Shown here: piece by piece, positions 11,401 through 24,379 of the stretch
How positions within the stretch are numbered: the first letter of the stretch is position 1
How the letters are laid out: every line of letters begins with the position of its first letter
Origin: Paramecium octaurelia
Lineage: Eukaryota; Ciliophora; Oligohymenophorea; Peniculida; Parameciidae
Length of the DNA stretch: 64,000 nt
Direction of reading: 5' to 3'
Assembly: GCA_905182995.1 (NCBI GenBank)
Contig: CAJJDP010000019.1
Location: 399,600 to 463,599, forward strand
Notes under the pieces: generated by a model
The model's input: only the letters and a program-made list of their open reading frames with translations
Database searches by the model: none
What the model was told of the DNA's origin: nothing
Made by a program: the position numbers and the translations under genes

Positions 11401-14400
11401 AACTAGGAAGTCTAACAATAAAATAATAATAAGTTATTTGAAAAGCAGGCTAGTAATATGTTCTAAAGACAAATTAGTTAATTTATTGATCGATAACAGA
11501 GCTTAAATTAAGGTGGATTATCCAGCGCTATGCTAGGTAAAGATCAGTATAGAAACTTCATTATGAACAATTTTATTGATGAAAAAGGATTAATGAAAAA
11601 GAACATGTCCTTATTGCAGGATGAAAGATTGATCCTGTATGTGCCTAAGAATTATAATGAATTAATTGAATATTTTAATGATGCTGGAGAACGATTTATG
11701 GAAAGTAAAAATGATATAGAAACTAAGTCTATACGTAGATAGTAAATGTAAAATAGATATGCCTACATTAAGTAACAGTAGAATTGCTATCACTTGTTTG
11801 ATGCTGAATTCCAAGACTTTATTGATAATAAAGTGAGAAAATATTATTCTAAAGCCCTATTAAAAGAAGCCTTAGAATCTCATGATGCTAAACTACTATA
11901 GTAAGTAAGGTACAAGTGTGTTTCATCGATTGATGTGGGAGTTGGAGGGGCAAGTGAGAAGGATCAATTCCTATATTTTGTGTGCAGGTTATCGTCATTG
12001 AATCTATAAACTGCAAAAAGAAAGGATGTCCTAAAAATTCATATGAAAAAAGAAAAAAATCAATAATTTGATGGAGGCGAAGAATTAAGAAGAAGTCTAA
12101 TTTAATAGGCTTCTTCCTTGGATTCATTTGACAAAGAGAAGCCTAAAAGATCTTTATCCATTCAAAAATAAGAGAGTTTTGGTACTCCTCAATAATAAAT
12201 AAAATATAAGGGAGAGATTGATTAACCAATCATTGTAACATTGGCTATTCCAGATAGTAGAACATATCTATCTTAACTAGATAGAGACGATGGACCAAAT
12301 ATGAAAGTCAATTTTGAAGCTCAAAATTAAAAATTAAATGAGTCCTCGTTTGATATTGAAAATTCAATGAAAGAAAGTCTAATACCAAATGGTGGCAATC
12401 ACTCTATGACTCAATCATTGAATTTAAATGTCCCATAATTAATGAGGTAAAATTCTGTTGAAAAAATGAAATAGATGTCAAATCAAAGTAAAGAATATCT
12501 AAAGGAATAATCTAGTAGTCTGTCAGACTAAAAGGAAGAGCCACCAAAGAAAAAACTTAAGTTATCTTTTTTAAAGAAGATGGAAAAGGCTCTTAATCCA
12601 AAAGATCCTCCTTCTGGAACTCCTACTACTCCAAATGCTCCATCCTTCTTATAACCATTATAATAATAATAGTAATAACCAGAGAAATAACCATCTTCAC
12701 TCTCTGTTCCTGAAGAAAAGAAGAACTCTTTTTTAAGTCCTACAGGTCTATTTGCTAAATTGTTTGGAAGGTTAAATCTGAGGAGAGTATCAAATATTGA
12801 AATAAAAAATGATCAATTTGAATCACAAGAACAAGGTTTCAGAGAACACTCTGAAAATTCTGAAAAGGAGGACATGAAAAGAAGTGGACACAGCACTCCT
12901 TCAGGATCTAATTCAATGTCTAGCAATAATATCACAAGTTAAGGAGACTAATAAGAAGATGATGAACAATTTAATAATGAAGATGAATTAGTCAATATCT
13001 TTGAAGTGATGAGTCAAGCCTCAAATCATTAATCTATTAAATCCATATCTGCAATTTCAATGGCCACTCATATCTCAATGAGATGTCTTAAATATTTACC
13101 AAGATAAGCTAAGTCCCTCTAAATTTTTAAGATTATTTTGATTATCTTGAATATCTCTTGTATCATTAGCTTATTGTTGACAACATAGAAGTATTTTGAC
13201 AATTTGAGTGTGGACAATCTTAGTTTGAGGATTAATAACTAATATCGTTATTCAGCCATCATCCTTCAATCATCAAACTAAATTGATTAGCAATCTATTA
13301 TTGTTTTTGATCAAACTCCTAATATCACTTAAATAAATGAGATAATCTCCTATTGTTATGATCTTAGTTTAAATATCAGTTAGTCTTACTTCGAGGTTAT
13401 TGACTCCATATAAAATGCTGTGTCATTTCCATTGCCTCAACCAGATGTACTGCAAATCCCAGATGATTATTACATTGTTTCTCTTTAAGAGTTTTTAACT
13501 CAATAGAAAATTGAAATTGATTCTCTCGAGTTGATCAACACTTACAATAGGAGTGATGCTACATTCAAATAATTGTATAATAATTCTATGGATTATTTAC
13601 TAAACCGTCTGGTATTCACACAATCATAAATAAACAACATGAGTGAGCAATTAAGAACAAGCAAGAATAATAATATTCTAAGTAAGGCTTTGGTTGTTAC
13701 ATATCTAATGGCCAGTTTTGGTGGTTTACATTTGATTGTAATACTTTTGATTGTCCCCTTCATTAGATAAATAAACAATATCTATTTTCGTGTTCTCTCT
13801 ATTGTAAGTAGGGTGACATAGGAAGAGGCTGAGGATGAGATCAAAAAATTAACTGTTTCTTAGCATTTGCTTGAAACTTAAGATGATTCATGGGTTACGC
13901 AAAACCAAGTCAAACTCATCTTTTATAATAAAAGCAAGGATATTAATTTGAATGAGAAATACACTAAAAATGGTAATGTCAAAGCAAAAGGAAAAGAAAG
14001 CTCTTACTTTTATTCAAAATTAAGTGATACTACTTTAAGCATTTGGTAAGACATGGGATTGTATGTTATGATTTCATCAATTTCTATTGGCTATTTAATA
14101 TTTTCTATTATTATTATTCAAACTTAAATCAATACATTTACTCCTTTTATAGACAATTTTGATTAAACTGTTAGCACAAGTGTATATACTACTAGCTTAA
14201 TTTCAAAATTATCGATCACTCCTTAACGATATCTAAATTTATAATCTACCAGTATACCCACACAATTTACTTTATTAAATTTCTAATAAAATTAATAGAT
14301 TTCCTATTTTCTACAAACAATCTCCTCCGACACTAGCAAAATCAAATCATATATTAGTGATATGTCAAAGTTTTTAGAGTAGTTGAATTTGGATTATGGG

Positions 14401-15012
14401 TACGATTCGAATTCCTCAAAAATTAGTGTCACTTCTGAGTAATATCAATCCCGGTTGCCCTATATACAACAATTAAGTGTGTTGAGTGAAATAAATCATT
14501 TACTAAAGGATAACTTATGTTATTATACTTAAGAGACTCTATGTTAGCAATAGCAATAATTTGATTACTTTAATACTGGTTTGATGGGAGCATTGGATAT
14601 CCTACAGAAGATGTAGTTTAATTATCAAACATTTTTGAACTAATATTATTAAATTCAATATTCGGAATAACAGAATAACACACTTTAAGTTAATGCGTAT
14701 TATAATTCTTAAGAATATAAACTATTAGTAATGTACGGATAAGAGTTGATTTTTAAAACATTTGATAGATTATTGTTATTATTGGAAACGTTCTTGAATG
14801 ATGAGAAAGAATCGAAGAATTAATTAATATAGAACTTGTTCATCGGCATAGGAATCCCCATTATGGCATTGACAATAATTTTGGCTGCTTTGGAAATGAG
14901 ACTACTCAAGTAAAAGGTCAGAAGAGTGATGCTCTCTCTTACCTTCCTGCCTACCTTTAAGTTTTAGGATAAGATTGTGCTTTCCCTAATTAAGGCAATC
15001 CTTAAAATTTGA
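8475..15012 (+). CDS. Giant TmcB-like multipass membrane protein with PAS-like domain
   Basis: 2168 aa, one intron (8691-8721). Residues about 35-330 hold a run of transmembrane helices (first FGTKALILALINFLSLMSF). About 340-700 are helical, as in the TPR-like core of TmcB/TmcC proteins. A PAS-like segment lies near 710-760 (VSNRLVDMLGYANYEDMI), followed by a sensor-like block around YLIFDEWGRILGVS (about 855). A long Q/S-rich, basic linker (about 1000-1520) leads to a C-terminal membrane part with helices near 1540, 1728, 1851 and 2111 and large loops between them. The family is known from Dictyostelium TmcB and is greatly expanded in ciliates; its biochemical role is unknown. The same layout recurs in the two genes at 47899-57426. 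In-frame codons continue past the TGA (see findings). Confidence 0.85.
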
Positions 15013-15331
15013 AATACGGAATTTATTTTTTATCTAGAAACTTTAATTAATTTATATGGCTAATAAAATTAATATACATAAATATACATAAAGCACAATT
15101 CAAATAGCTTCGTCTCATTTTTACATCAAATAAAAATATCTTCATTTCATCTGTTTTTCACAGAAATAATAGAATCCTAGCAGGGATTTGAAATGTTCAA
15201 AATTTAAGATTCAATGACACATAGAAGAAACCATTGAATAAATTGACTTTCAATGTGAAAAAAGAGAATATAGATTATTAATTTATTAAAATAACAACTT
15301 AGATTGAGATTATCAATTATTTAGAAATGCA
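15013..15331. other. Intergenic region between convergent genes
   Basis: 319 AT-rich bases. The first 74 codons after the TmcB-like stop stay open in the same frame until TGA 15235-15237 and look weakly coding. The rest has no support for a gene. An 11-bp inverted repeat starts at 15319. Confidence 0.45.
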
Positions 15332-15343
15332 TCATTTCTAAAT
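15319..15343. repeat. Short inverted repeat (hairpin) at a gene end
   Basis: Perfect 11-bp arms (ATTTAGAAATG and its complement) around a 3-base loop, CAT. The right arm and loop cover the TGA stop (15332-15334) of the small minus-strand gene. It could form an RNA hairpin at the 3' end of that transcript; it may also be chance in AT-rich DNA. Confidence 0.7.
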
Positions 15344-15577
15344 TTTTTTTATTCCTAGGATGCCTGCAATTGATAGTTTATTTTTGTTAATAGCTATCAA
15401 GCCTATCCTTTTCTATCCAGGTTTTAAAATTCCAATGACAAAATGATATTTCGAAATGTCTTAAGTACTATTATCGAGTTCAGAAGAAAGAGCTTCATTT
15501 TAGATTGTTTCAAAAGAAGTCCTTTTACTCCATATGGACGTTAAACTATTTGAAACACTCTATTATTGCTTATTCAT
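15332..15577 (-). CDS. Small hypothetical protein, 81 aa
   Basis: Intronless frame from ATG (first base 15577) to TGA 15332-15334. The product starts MNKQQQSVSNSLTSIW, has a Ser/Thr/Glu-rich middle, and ends with a hydrophobic, lysine-rich tail (FVIGILKPGQKRIGLIAI, then AGILGIKKIQK). No family is recognised. Balanced codon and residue use argues for a real gene over chance; length and isolation argue against. It is convergent with the TmcB-like gene. Confidence 0.5.
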
Positions 15578-15966
15578 TTTCTTAATTTTATTTATTTTGA
15601 TCAATGAGGAAAAATGAAATATTAATAATGAAATTATAATATATCATTCAATAATAATGCGTCATGACATTCGTATAATCCAACTTTATTAATCCCTTTT
15701 ATATTAAATATTCAAAAGTTGAGATCATATTTAATAATTATTCAATTATTTTAAACTATTTATATAAATAATTATTGTATAAATTATAATAAAATAATAT
15801 CAAAAAATGAAGTTTATTTTCTCACTTTTTATATAATAAATTAGATAGATCATTTTAAATCTCTTAATGTAAGTTCATCTAAATAATACTTTATACAAGC
15901 ATGCTTACGACAATAAAAAAGATCACAGCTATTAAGAATTATAATTTTTATAAATTAAATAACTGA
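15578..15966. other. AT-rich intergenic region, nothing recognised
   Basis: 389 bases between divergent starts. All frames are closed by frequent TGA; long runs of A and T, no RNA gene or repeat seen. It presumably holds the promoters of both neighbours. Confidence 0.6.
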
Positions 15967-17292
15967 ATGTCTTCAAAAGATAAAGATAAAAAGAAGAAAA
16001 CAGCTAAATTGGAAAAAAAAGACACCAAAATTTAAAGTGTCCCTGATTTAGAACAATCTCAATTGATAGCAAGAGTAATTAGCAGAGGAGGGGATAAAGA
16101 AACCAAAAATCTAGGTATCAATTAAATAACATCATAGCCAATAATGAGGATGGTCCGTATATGCAAACCTTCTCATCATCTTATTCTAATGGTTTTTCAT
16201 AGATGAATAATTTTTCTGGAATTCAAAGTTAATAATAATTGGGCAATAATTTTCATAGAAGTACCGATTATAATACAAACTAATTCATGTCAGATTCAAC
16301 TTAAGAAGAATATCGTAGCTAATAAAATACTATTCCTTATTATTAATAGTAGACATAAACAATGTAAAATTATTAACAATATTATCACTAACAACATTAT
16401 CATATGGGAAATTAAGACTAAAACGATTATCGATATGAAAGTATTAGAAATTAGATTAATTAAAATTTGTTGCCAAAGAGACAAGAAATACTCTATTAAA
16501 TCTAAAAGGTTAGTACTTTATATGATGAATTAGATAGAAAATAGGATTGAAGAAATCAAATATCAAACCTAAAAAATTGAAAATATGACTAGAGAAGAGT
16601 GTGATTGTATAATAGACAGATTAAGATCGGCTGAAAAATAAAAACTGTAAAGATTATATCAAGATAAAGATGAACTTATAAGGTATTAAATTGGAATTAT
16701 AAATTTCAAAGTAATATCGAATATATTGATTCTCTCTCATCCTATGCTTTAAATAATCAGGAATAGGTTTCCTCAATTAATATACTTGGGGACATAGAAA
16801 GAATGGCCAACGTAAGGATCAAAACTTAAATTGATATTAACTCAAACGATTTACCACAAGAGTTTGTTTAATTAAAATAATCATTCTAATAGAATATCAT
16901 ATAATAATAGATGATCGAATTTAAGAATGAAATGATTTGGAAATTGATGAATGATTCTAAAATAGAGATATTAAAAGTCAAAGCTGAGTTAGAATAATAT
17001 GTTTAGCAAGAGTAATAAAAATGGTAAAATATTGAGGAGAAATATTAATAAGAACTAAATAAATATAAATTGCGATGTACTTTTTGTGGAGTTAATTTTG
17101 ATGATAGATAAATAAATTCAAATTGCCAATAGAACTCTAAAAATGCAAGTAATTTTATTGTTGTAAATAGGGCCATTATTTGAATGTGAAGATGTTCCTC
17201 AAGAATAATATATTGGTACTAATAGACATTTTTTTAGCAAAAGCAAGCAACTTCAAGAATCATAAATGCAAATCTAAAATAAAAAAGTATGA
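15967..17292 (+). CDS. Hypothetical Q/N-rich coiled-coil protein
   Basis: 408 aa in five exons; introns 16115-16137, 16509-16533, 16683-16711 and 17149-17170. It starts with a lysine-rich tail (MSSKDKDKKKKTAKLEKKD), then a Gln/Asn/Tyr-rich low-complexity stretch (about 80-170), then long charged helices with a CxxC (RCTFCGVNF) near the C-terminus. All coordinates give an exact frame. The last intron is the least certain, because another frame there carries a Cys/His pattern but would run into the convergent channel gene. Function unknown; the prion-like segment suggests RNA or granule binding only as a guess. Confidence 0.72.
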
Positions 17293-17310
17293 TAAATTAA
17301 TAGTCTACAA

Positions 17311-20300
17311 TCATTTATTACAATTTTTAAATCTAATTTCTTTGAAACCCAAAATTACATTTTCATCAAACCCTCCATATATTCTATCTGTTTCCTATTA
17401 GAGAGTGTTTTAATAAATAGGTAACTAATGTTATTGCTGCTAAGATTCATGACTCTATCTAGATACATGATGGCCAGTCAAATTCTCTTAGAACTTGATA
17501 TCAGTTGTTCTCCTTGAGCTAAAACCATCAGATATAAAATCAGTTTGCCGACTAATAATTTTATGAAATTATTTACTATTGTGGACTGAAATATTCCATG
17601 TCAATGGTCATTTCATCAGTTTCTGTGTAATCATCTTATCTTCTGATTATTTTTTAAACTAATAACTTTGAGTATGACTACCATGTTTTAAATAAGATTA
17701 AAACATTAAGATAATCATGAAGAATGTTAAAATTAGATTTAAATTGCAAATTATTTAGACAAATATTGCTCCTCTTCTGAGTCTTGTTTCTTCTATAATA
17801 ATACAATCTTGTATGCATTTCTTTATTAAATTGTTTAATCTTTTTGATGGATTCTTGAGATCCATCTTTAAAGATTTCTTCATGATAGCAACATCTAAAT
17901 AAATGATACAATAATTGATTATATTGAATATAGCCATATGGATCACTAATATGTATAATAGTTAAGATACCTTCTGAGATTTAATTTGGAAGCCAATTTC
18001 GCAGCATCCCAAAGATTATCTTCATTTCCTCCTCCTAATGGTTAGCCAATATCTAGTAAGAATCGACATAGGAATTTATAATGCATGCTTTCACCATTAT
18101 TATCAGCTGAATATTTACACCAAGTTGTTTTAATCTTATCAATTTGTTCTACGTAAGTTTGAATCATTGAATTCTATACCTAAAAGAATTCCTCAAATTA
18201 TTCTATCAATCCAAGAACAAATAAATTTAATAGAACATAATTGGAGAATAGCATAAAAGTTATGAAATATAATTAATTGAAATCTGATCCACAATTGTCA
18301 GGGTTTTCTAAACAATATGGATTATGGTGCATCGTATCAGTCATTATTGTTCTAAAATCATCCCCTGATGCACACTTATATAATGCCAATAATGCATATT
18401 CGAAATTTGTAAAGTTTATGTATTCATCAATGACTGCTCCTTTTTTAATTTTGCCAAATAATTCACACCCAATCAAAGCATAAATGATCATTGTAATAAT
18501 CAGAATCGAGATGAGTTTAGCTAAAAAAGGAATAGCAAAACCCATGACTCGAATCAATCTTGATAAATTGCTTAATCCCTGAAAGATTACTAAGAGTCTC
18601 AACTATCTTGTCATAAAGGCCAGTCTTAGTATCTAATAATTGGGAGTATAAACATTAGATTCATAATAAAGGATGACCCAATCATATTGAAAATCTGCTA
18701 TGATATCACATAGGGAGATAAAAGTTAAAAATATATAATATCTTCTCCAATAATTGTCAAAGTATCTATTGATGCCTAATTGCATAAATAGTAGAACTAT
18801 CCATATGCCATAAAATAAAATCAAAAATCTTTAAATTAGATTCAGGGTTCTTATTTTATCTATATCCATGTCATAATGATATTACAATTAACATATTAAA
18901 TCAACCAATAGTAATAAAAACATGATTTTCTGACTAATTGAATTGTTAACTATAAATGATGACAATCTTCCAATGAATCTAGTAGGGGAAGTCGAAAAAC
19001 CTGGAGAGTCCTTCAGGATCATAGGACATAATTCAACAAACTCTTTCTAAGACCTGGTGACATTTTGCATTTCTAACTTTTATTGATTCACTCTCAATTT
19101 AGAAAACAATGTTCCTGTAAAGAAACTTAAAAAGAACATTGAACCTATAAAACAAAAAGACATGAAATAACCATAGGTGGATAAATATGATGCAAATGGC
19201 GCAGGACCTAAATTACTTTATCTGCTATTTTCTGCCACTTGCATTATTTCACCCCATCCATCAAATGTTGATACTACAAATAGTGTTGGCAAGGCTATTG
19301 TTATATTGTCAAAATTATGTTTATAGTTAATCCATTGCCTATTATTTTCAATGCATTCCTATTAGTTAATATTGAATTGCATTTTATCTTCACAAAATCC
19401 AAATTAACTTTCATATAGGATGATGCCAAAAACCCCAAACATTATCCAAACAGAAATCAAAGTCAATAAAATCTTAAGCATGTCCAATAAAGATTATGCT
19501 AATGCAGCTCTTATATTATCTAACCATTTGATTCTATACATTAGCTTCATAGGCCTAAAATGTCCAAAAAATAAACACACATCTATTATTGGATTTTATT
19601 TGTATGTATCAATAAAGAATGCAAACAAATAAATTAGATCAACCACTTACCAGGAATAAGTTAAATAACTACCCTTATCCATAAATAATCCCTTGGCTAT
19701 TATTGAAATGATATCCTCTGATAGCTTAAGCACATTCAAAATTGCTAATATTATATAGGGATATTAGCTCTTTTCATCTTCATAATCGTGATATGTTCTA
19801 ACTATCATAAGAAAAATTGAGGAAACCATCACTGAGTTTGAAAACCATTAAAATCTTTTTGATGTGCAAATATTGCAACAAATAACTCTAATCCTGCTGT
19901 TTTTGGCAAAGAAATATAAAGCAGTTTCGCATTCTATATCTTAATATAATTTTGGATTCGACATTAGTATCTATTTATGTAATTACTCTAATATAATTAA
20001 GACTTAATACTTAGAGATCTCTGGAATGACTTAAGAATATCAAGTTTAATTTTTGGTTATTCCTTCTCTTCATTTTAATCAAAATTTTAAACTTATGAGA
20101 AATACTAAGATTTGACTTTCTAATCAAACATTGAATCTATTTCTGTATTCAGAGCTTCATCGTCTCTGTTGTTTGAAGCTTAAGATGTCAATAATTATTG
20201 TTAATTTCCATCCTAATCATGTTTTTCTTCTAGGTATCTTCCAAACCCGTCTAATAAAATTGCCAAAACTAATCCATATGTTAAATAATTTAAAATTAAA

Positions 20301-23300
20301 ACCATTGAAAATGAAAAAATAGCAGCTGCTGTTAGATTTAGTTCAGATCCAATTACATATACTCCATACCAATCATCATTTGTCATTATATTGAATATAG
20401 TCATACCAGCTTTCAAGGGATTATCGAAAGAGTGTAACTATCCTAAGGGCGCATTTTAATTAAATTATCCAGCATAAAGATCCATTCCAATTAATCCATA
20501 TATTGTTATCATTATGAACATAAAGATTGTCAAATAGATGTATTGTTTGAATGTTATTGAAGCTATTTTACCTATAAGTACAGCCATTTAATTATATTTT
20601 AAGCATCTATAAAATAAAATGCATTTAGTTCCTCTGATCATTCTCAAATACTGTTAGGTTAAGTTTAAATAATCACTGAAACTGAATTCAATAAAACTTG
20701 CAATCATAATTATAGCTTAAAGCACATTTTCCTTGCTAGAAAAGAAACGATGCAATGGATACGTAAACATTTGAAACCCTATTTCAATCAATAAAAATAT
20801 AGTAGATAGATCCTCAAATTTCGATATTATCCGAGAATCAGCTATTCCATATAAGGAGAGGAATATGAAATTGATTAGAATTATGAAATCAAAGAAAAAT
20901 TGAGTAATCTTGTTATCAATAATTATAAGTGTGTATCTTCTTAAAATCAATAATTTGCCACCAAGGGTTGGCATCCAAATAAGATGGTTGAAATTATTTA
21001 AACTGTTGAAGATCTCTTGAAATTACTAAATTCTATTAGGATTCAAGGGGAGAATATTATTTCCTGACCAATTTTTTGACTTGATGAGCTTTTATTCCCT
21101 TTCCCTTTAAAAAATTTATAAATAGACCTCCTCATTTGAATCTAAGACTTATTTTATTTTAGGTATTTTTGTATTTATTTTCTCTTATATCTACTCATAG
21201 TCAATATAAAATCCATGAATATATAGATATTTTCTCGTTCCCCTTATAATTTCAAAAGGCAATTTTCTTTCCACTCTTGACCTAATGTTAACGGTTCCAA
21301 AAATATCATTCTATCTTTTTCTGATTTGAGGCGATTATGTTCCATGACTATCCTCCTTAATACTAAATGATCTTTAAACAGTTATTCTACGAGTACTCTT
21401 GTGTATTGGATAACGACTTAGAGAAACATCTGATTATTAACGAGGTATGATTTTGATTTCTTTCTTAGTGAAAAGAGGTTGATAATATATTTTGATTTTT
21501 TCTTTATGCGCAACTCTAGCTTGTAAATTCATATATTATACCTCTTTTTTTATATGAAGACATCTTTTAGACTCTTGAATTTCTGGTCTACATGATAATT
21601 AACAGAATTGTGGAATTAAGTGAATTAATATTCGCTTAATTTCAACAGTATGGAAATTTCAATTGGATCATCAGAATACATCTTAATATTTATTTTATTT
21701 TATTCTATTGATAAATCTTTAAATTTGGGCAACATTAATTATTTAATAGAAAAATTTTTAAATTAGTTCCAGAAAGATTTCTTTAGATTTTTCTAAAATT
21801 AAGTCATAATAATACCTACTTGGCTTCGTCTAAAATCTTCTTTTATTTAGACGACAACAATCGCAATTAATTATTAAACTTATCGACTTTATCCTCGTCA
21901 TCAATCAATTCAGTGATGGGTTTAGCTGTATTGAGCAATAGTTTATGTTTTTTCAAAACAGAATAAAACCCAATGTATCTTAAAAATGACAAGTCGAAAT
22001 AGGTAATTACATCTTTACTTAGAAACATCTCTTGCCGCATTAAACTGTGATCATTTTTCTATTTTGATAACTTCTCATAATCTTGACATTCTGCTGTTGC
22101 CTCAGAATAATGAATCTTAAGAACAGCTATCATTAAATTTATAGAAAAGAAACCGCATAAAAAAATCACTCCTAAATAATAAATCCATATCTAAGGATGG
22201 AATATTCTCATCGTAAAAAACATTACCCAACTCCAATCATCCATTGTTATTGTTCTTAAAATCTATCCAAAAGAAAAAATCACATTATTGAATGAAGTTG
22301 GAAGCTTAGGAGTCTCTGATGAGAATACACAAATCATGCCATCGGGACAAATATTTTAATAACATTGAACCCATTCTTCAATAGGTTCCCCTACCATAGG
22401 TTAGCATCGATAATTAAATAATCCTTAAAATAAAGATACTCCAATTATTGAAAATAAGAGAGATAGTATCAATAATATAAAAATAGCCTCTGCCAAAAAT
22501 ATTAATGATTTTTTAAGAGCTATCAACATGTATTTAAGTCTTAGTAATCCATCTCCCAAATATAATAGTATTGTGATTATTCTTAATGGTGATAGATCAA
22601 ATGAAATATGTTTAGGATAAAAATAATGTAGGAATGTAATTAATGTGCATAGCAAATTAAACATGTCTTCTTTGCTGCATAAAAAATGAATTGTTGGATA
22701 GATTCCTCCTGCTGCAATAATTCTGATACCAATTTCAATAGCAAAGCAATAAAAGATAAAATATTTGTATTCTTCATTTGTAACTGGTGGAGACGAATTG
22801 CTCAATGTGAAAAAAGTTAAATTGCAAATAATGAGAATACCATTGATAATTTTAAATTAGACACTATCTACAATTCTTTAAAAATACATTGGTATGCATA
22901 AGCATGAATAAACGATGTATTTTCTTAATTTGAGAAAATTTAGATGGTCATTGTAATTCTAAGATTAAAAATGATATCTATTACATTTAATTCATATTTA
23001 AGGCGTTCTAAGCCATGAAGTGGTGTAAGCACAACATAATATGAATCTTCGAAAGGATTACGCTCTGCATGTTTTTAATATTTTTTGAGTATTCTTGGAT
23101 CAAGTTCTTCATAAAAATCTTATCTGTCTTCGATTGGTTGCACTTTTAAGAAATTTAAGAAGCTTCTATTCTGAAAAGAATCCTAGTCTCTAGAAAGTAG
23201 GTTTTCTTATGAATTCATATCACTCATCAGGCTATGATCACCTTAGCATTTTTTGATATTTTTGATAATATGATGTTTCTTATTCTGTGAATGCTGTGGA

Positions 23301-23659
23301 TCAGAAGAATTATGAGTTAATTATTCTGGTTATTCATGTGTAACCATTAGCCCTTCTTTAAAACTCAAATTAGGTACTGCTATAATTTTTTCTTCCATGT
23401 CTGATTTCTCGTCAATATTGTCGCATTCACTTGATTCTGAGGAGTTATCTTAACTTTATCTTTTAGGCTGAAAACTTTTTGAACTCTTTAATATCGTTTA
23501 TTGGCGATGTTATTTTAGACTCTTCATCTCCCTAAAATATCTTGTAGGACTCTTTTTCTTCATTTAATTAGATATAGTAAATCGTTGGCTCTTTTGTTTT
23601 TTGAATTCTTGTTGCTAAGCTGAAAACTTTTATGGTGATGAATTATCCTTTACAAGCAT
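17311..23659 (-). CDS. Four-domain voltage-gated cation channel, CaV-like (copy A)
   Basis: 2066 aa, seven exons; introns 22959-22984, 21793-21815, 21516-21541, 19988-20010, 17946-17970 and 17552-17576. There are four repeats of six helices, each with a pore loop: domain I TITMDDWSWV (near residue 465), II IMTNDDWYGV (1071), III VSTFDGWGEI (1435), IV CASGDDFRTI (1730). Asp stands where the calcium-channel filter usually has Glu, giving D/D/D/D. S4 segments carry few but regularly spaced Arg/Lys (for example RLAFMTRQLRLLVIF in IV). After domain IV comes a CaV-type tail with SDPYGYIQYNQLLYHLF. It should conduct cations, probably Ca2+, across plasma or ciliary membrane. NALCN is the main alternative; its usual filter is EEKE, so CaV-like fits better. 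Confidence 0.93.
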
Positions 23660-23687
23660 GTTTTATTGAAAAATTAATATAATTTAA

Positions 23688-23876
23688 TCATTGTAGTTAA
23701 TCAACAAACTCAATTATCATATCGCCTTACCTTATTCTTATTCTAATCTTATCGTTATTCCAGTTAGGATCTTTTAGACATGATAAGGTTTGTTCAATGA
23801 CATCAGATATAAATTATTTGAAATATTTTGATTTAACTAAATTAAAATAAATTCAAGAGAAACTTATCTACTTCAT
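23688..23876 (-). CDS. Possible 53-aa gene just upstream of channel copy A
   Basis: ATG (first base 23876), intron 23837-23863 (27 nt) and TGA 23688-23690 give MKQIIKSKYFKQFISDVIEQ, then a charged stretch with DPNWNNDKIRIRIRQGD, ending DQLQ. The second exon looks protein-like, with Trp, Cys and balanced charge unusual for random AT-rich DNA. It lies 28 bp upstream of the channel start on the same strand, where a promoter would be expected. No family is recognised. It could be a micro-gene, an upstream ORF, or a remnant. Confidence 0.4.
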
Positions 23877-24379
23877 ATGAGTTTAGTATTAAAAGAGAAA
23901 ATTTCGTCTAAAATAAAGAATTTCTCTATATCAAGCTCTAGCTATTTGAAGATATTTTTAACATTATAAATAAAAAATAGCAATTCCTATCATAGTTCAA
24001 TTAAACATATAATAATTTCCTCATTTATCGATTTATTTAAACAATTTATTATAGTTTAAGATTCAAGTTTAAAATTCTTATAAATTATGAAAGTAAAGGA
24101 AACATTTGTGGGTGAAATATTAAGGACATATTAATTTATAGCATCATAACTAAATTTTTGAGAAATTACTTTATTTAAAGACACTCTGATATAAATTTAA
24201 ATAGGAATTAGTTATTAATATATAATTTAAAAATATTCTTTTTTTGAAGAAATTATTAAAAGCCTTTAATTTCAGTAAAATTTCTAAGACTATAAATTGT
24301 GTATAGTCAACATAAAACATGTGAATAAGAAAATACTAATTTATATTTAAAAAATTATAAGTGCAGAGAAGGATTATAA
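23877..24379. other. AT-rich intergenic region
   Basis: About 500 bases between the small gene and the first repeat copy. TGA is frequent in all frames; no gene, RNA or repeat recognised. It forms part of the spacer between the two head-to-head channel genes. Confidence 0.55.

Noticed and set aside
17150..17450. Alternative 3' end for the Q/N-rich gene with a CC..GH pattern
   Set aside because: It would need a different 17-nt intron and would run about 130 bases into the well-supported end of the convergent channel gene.
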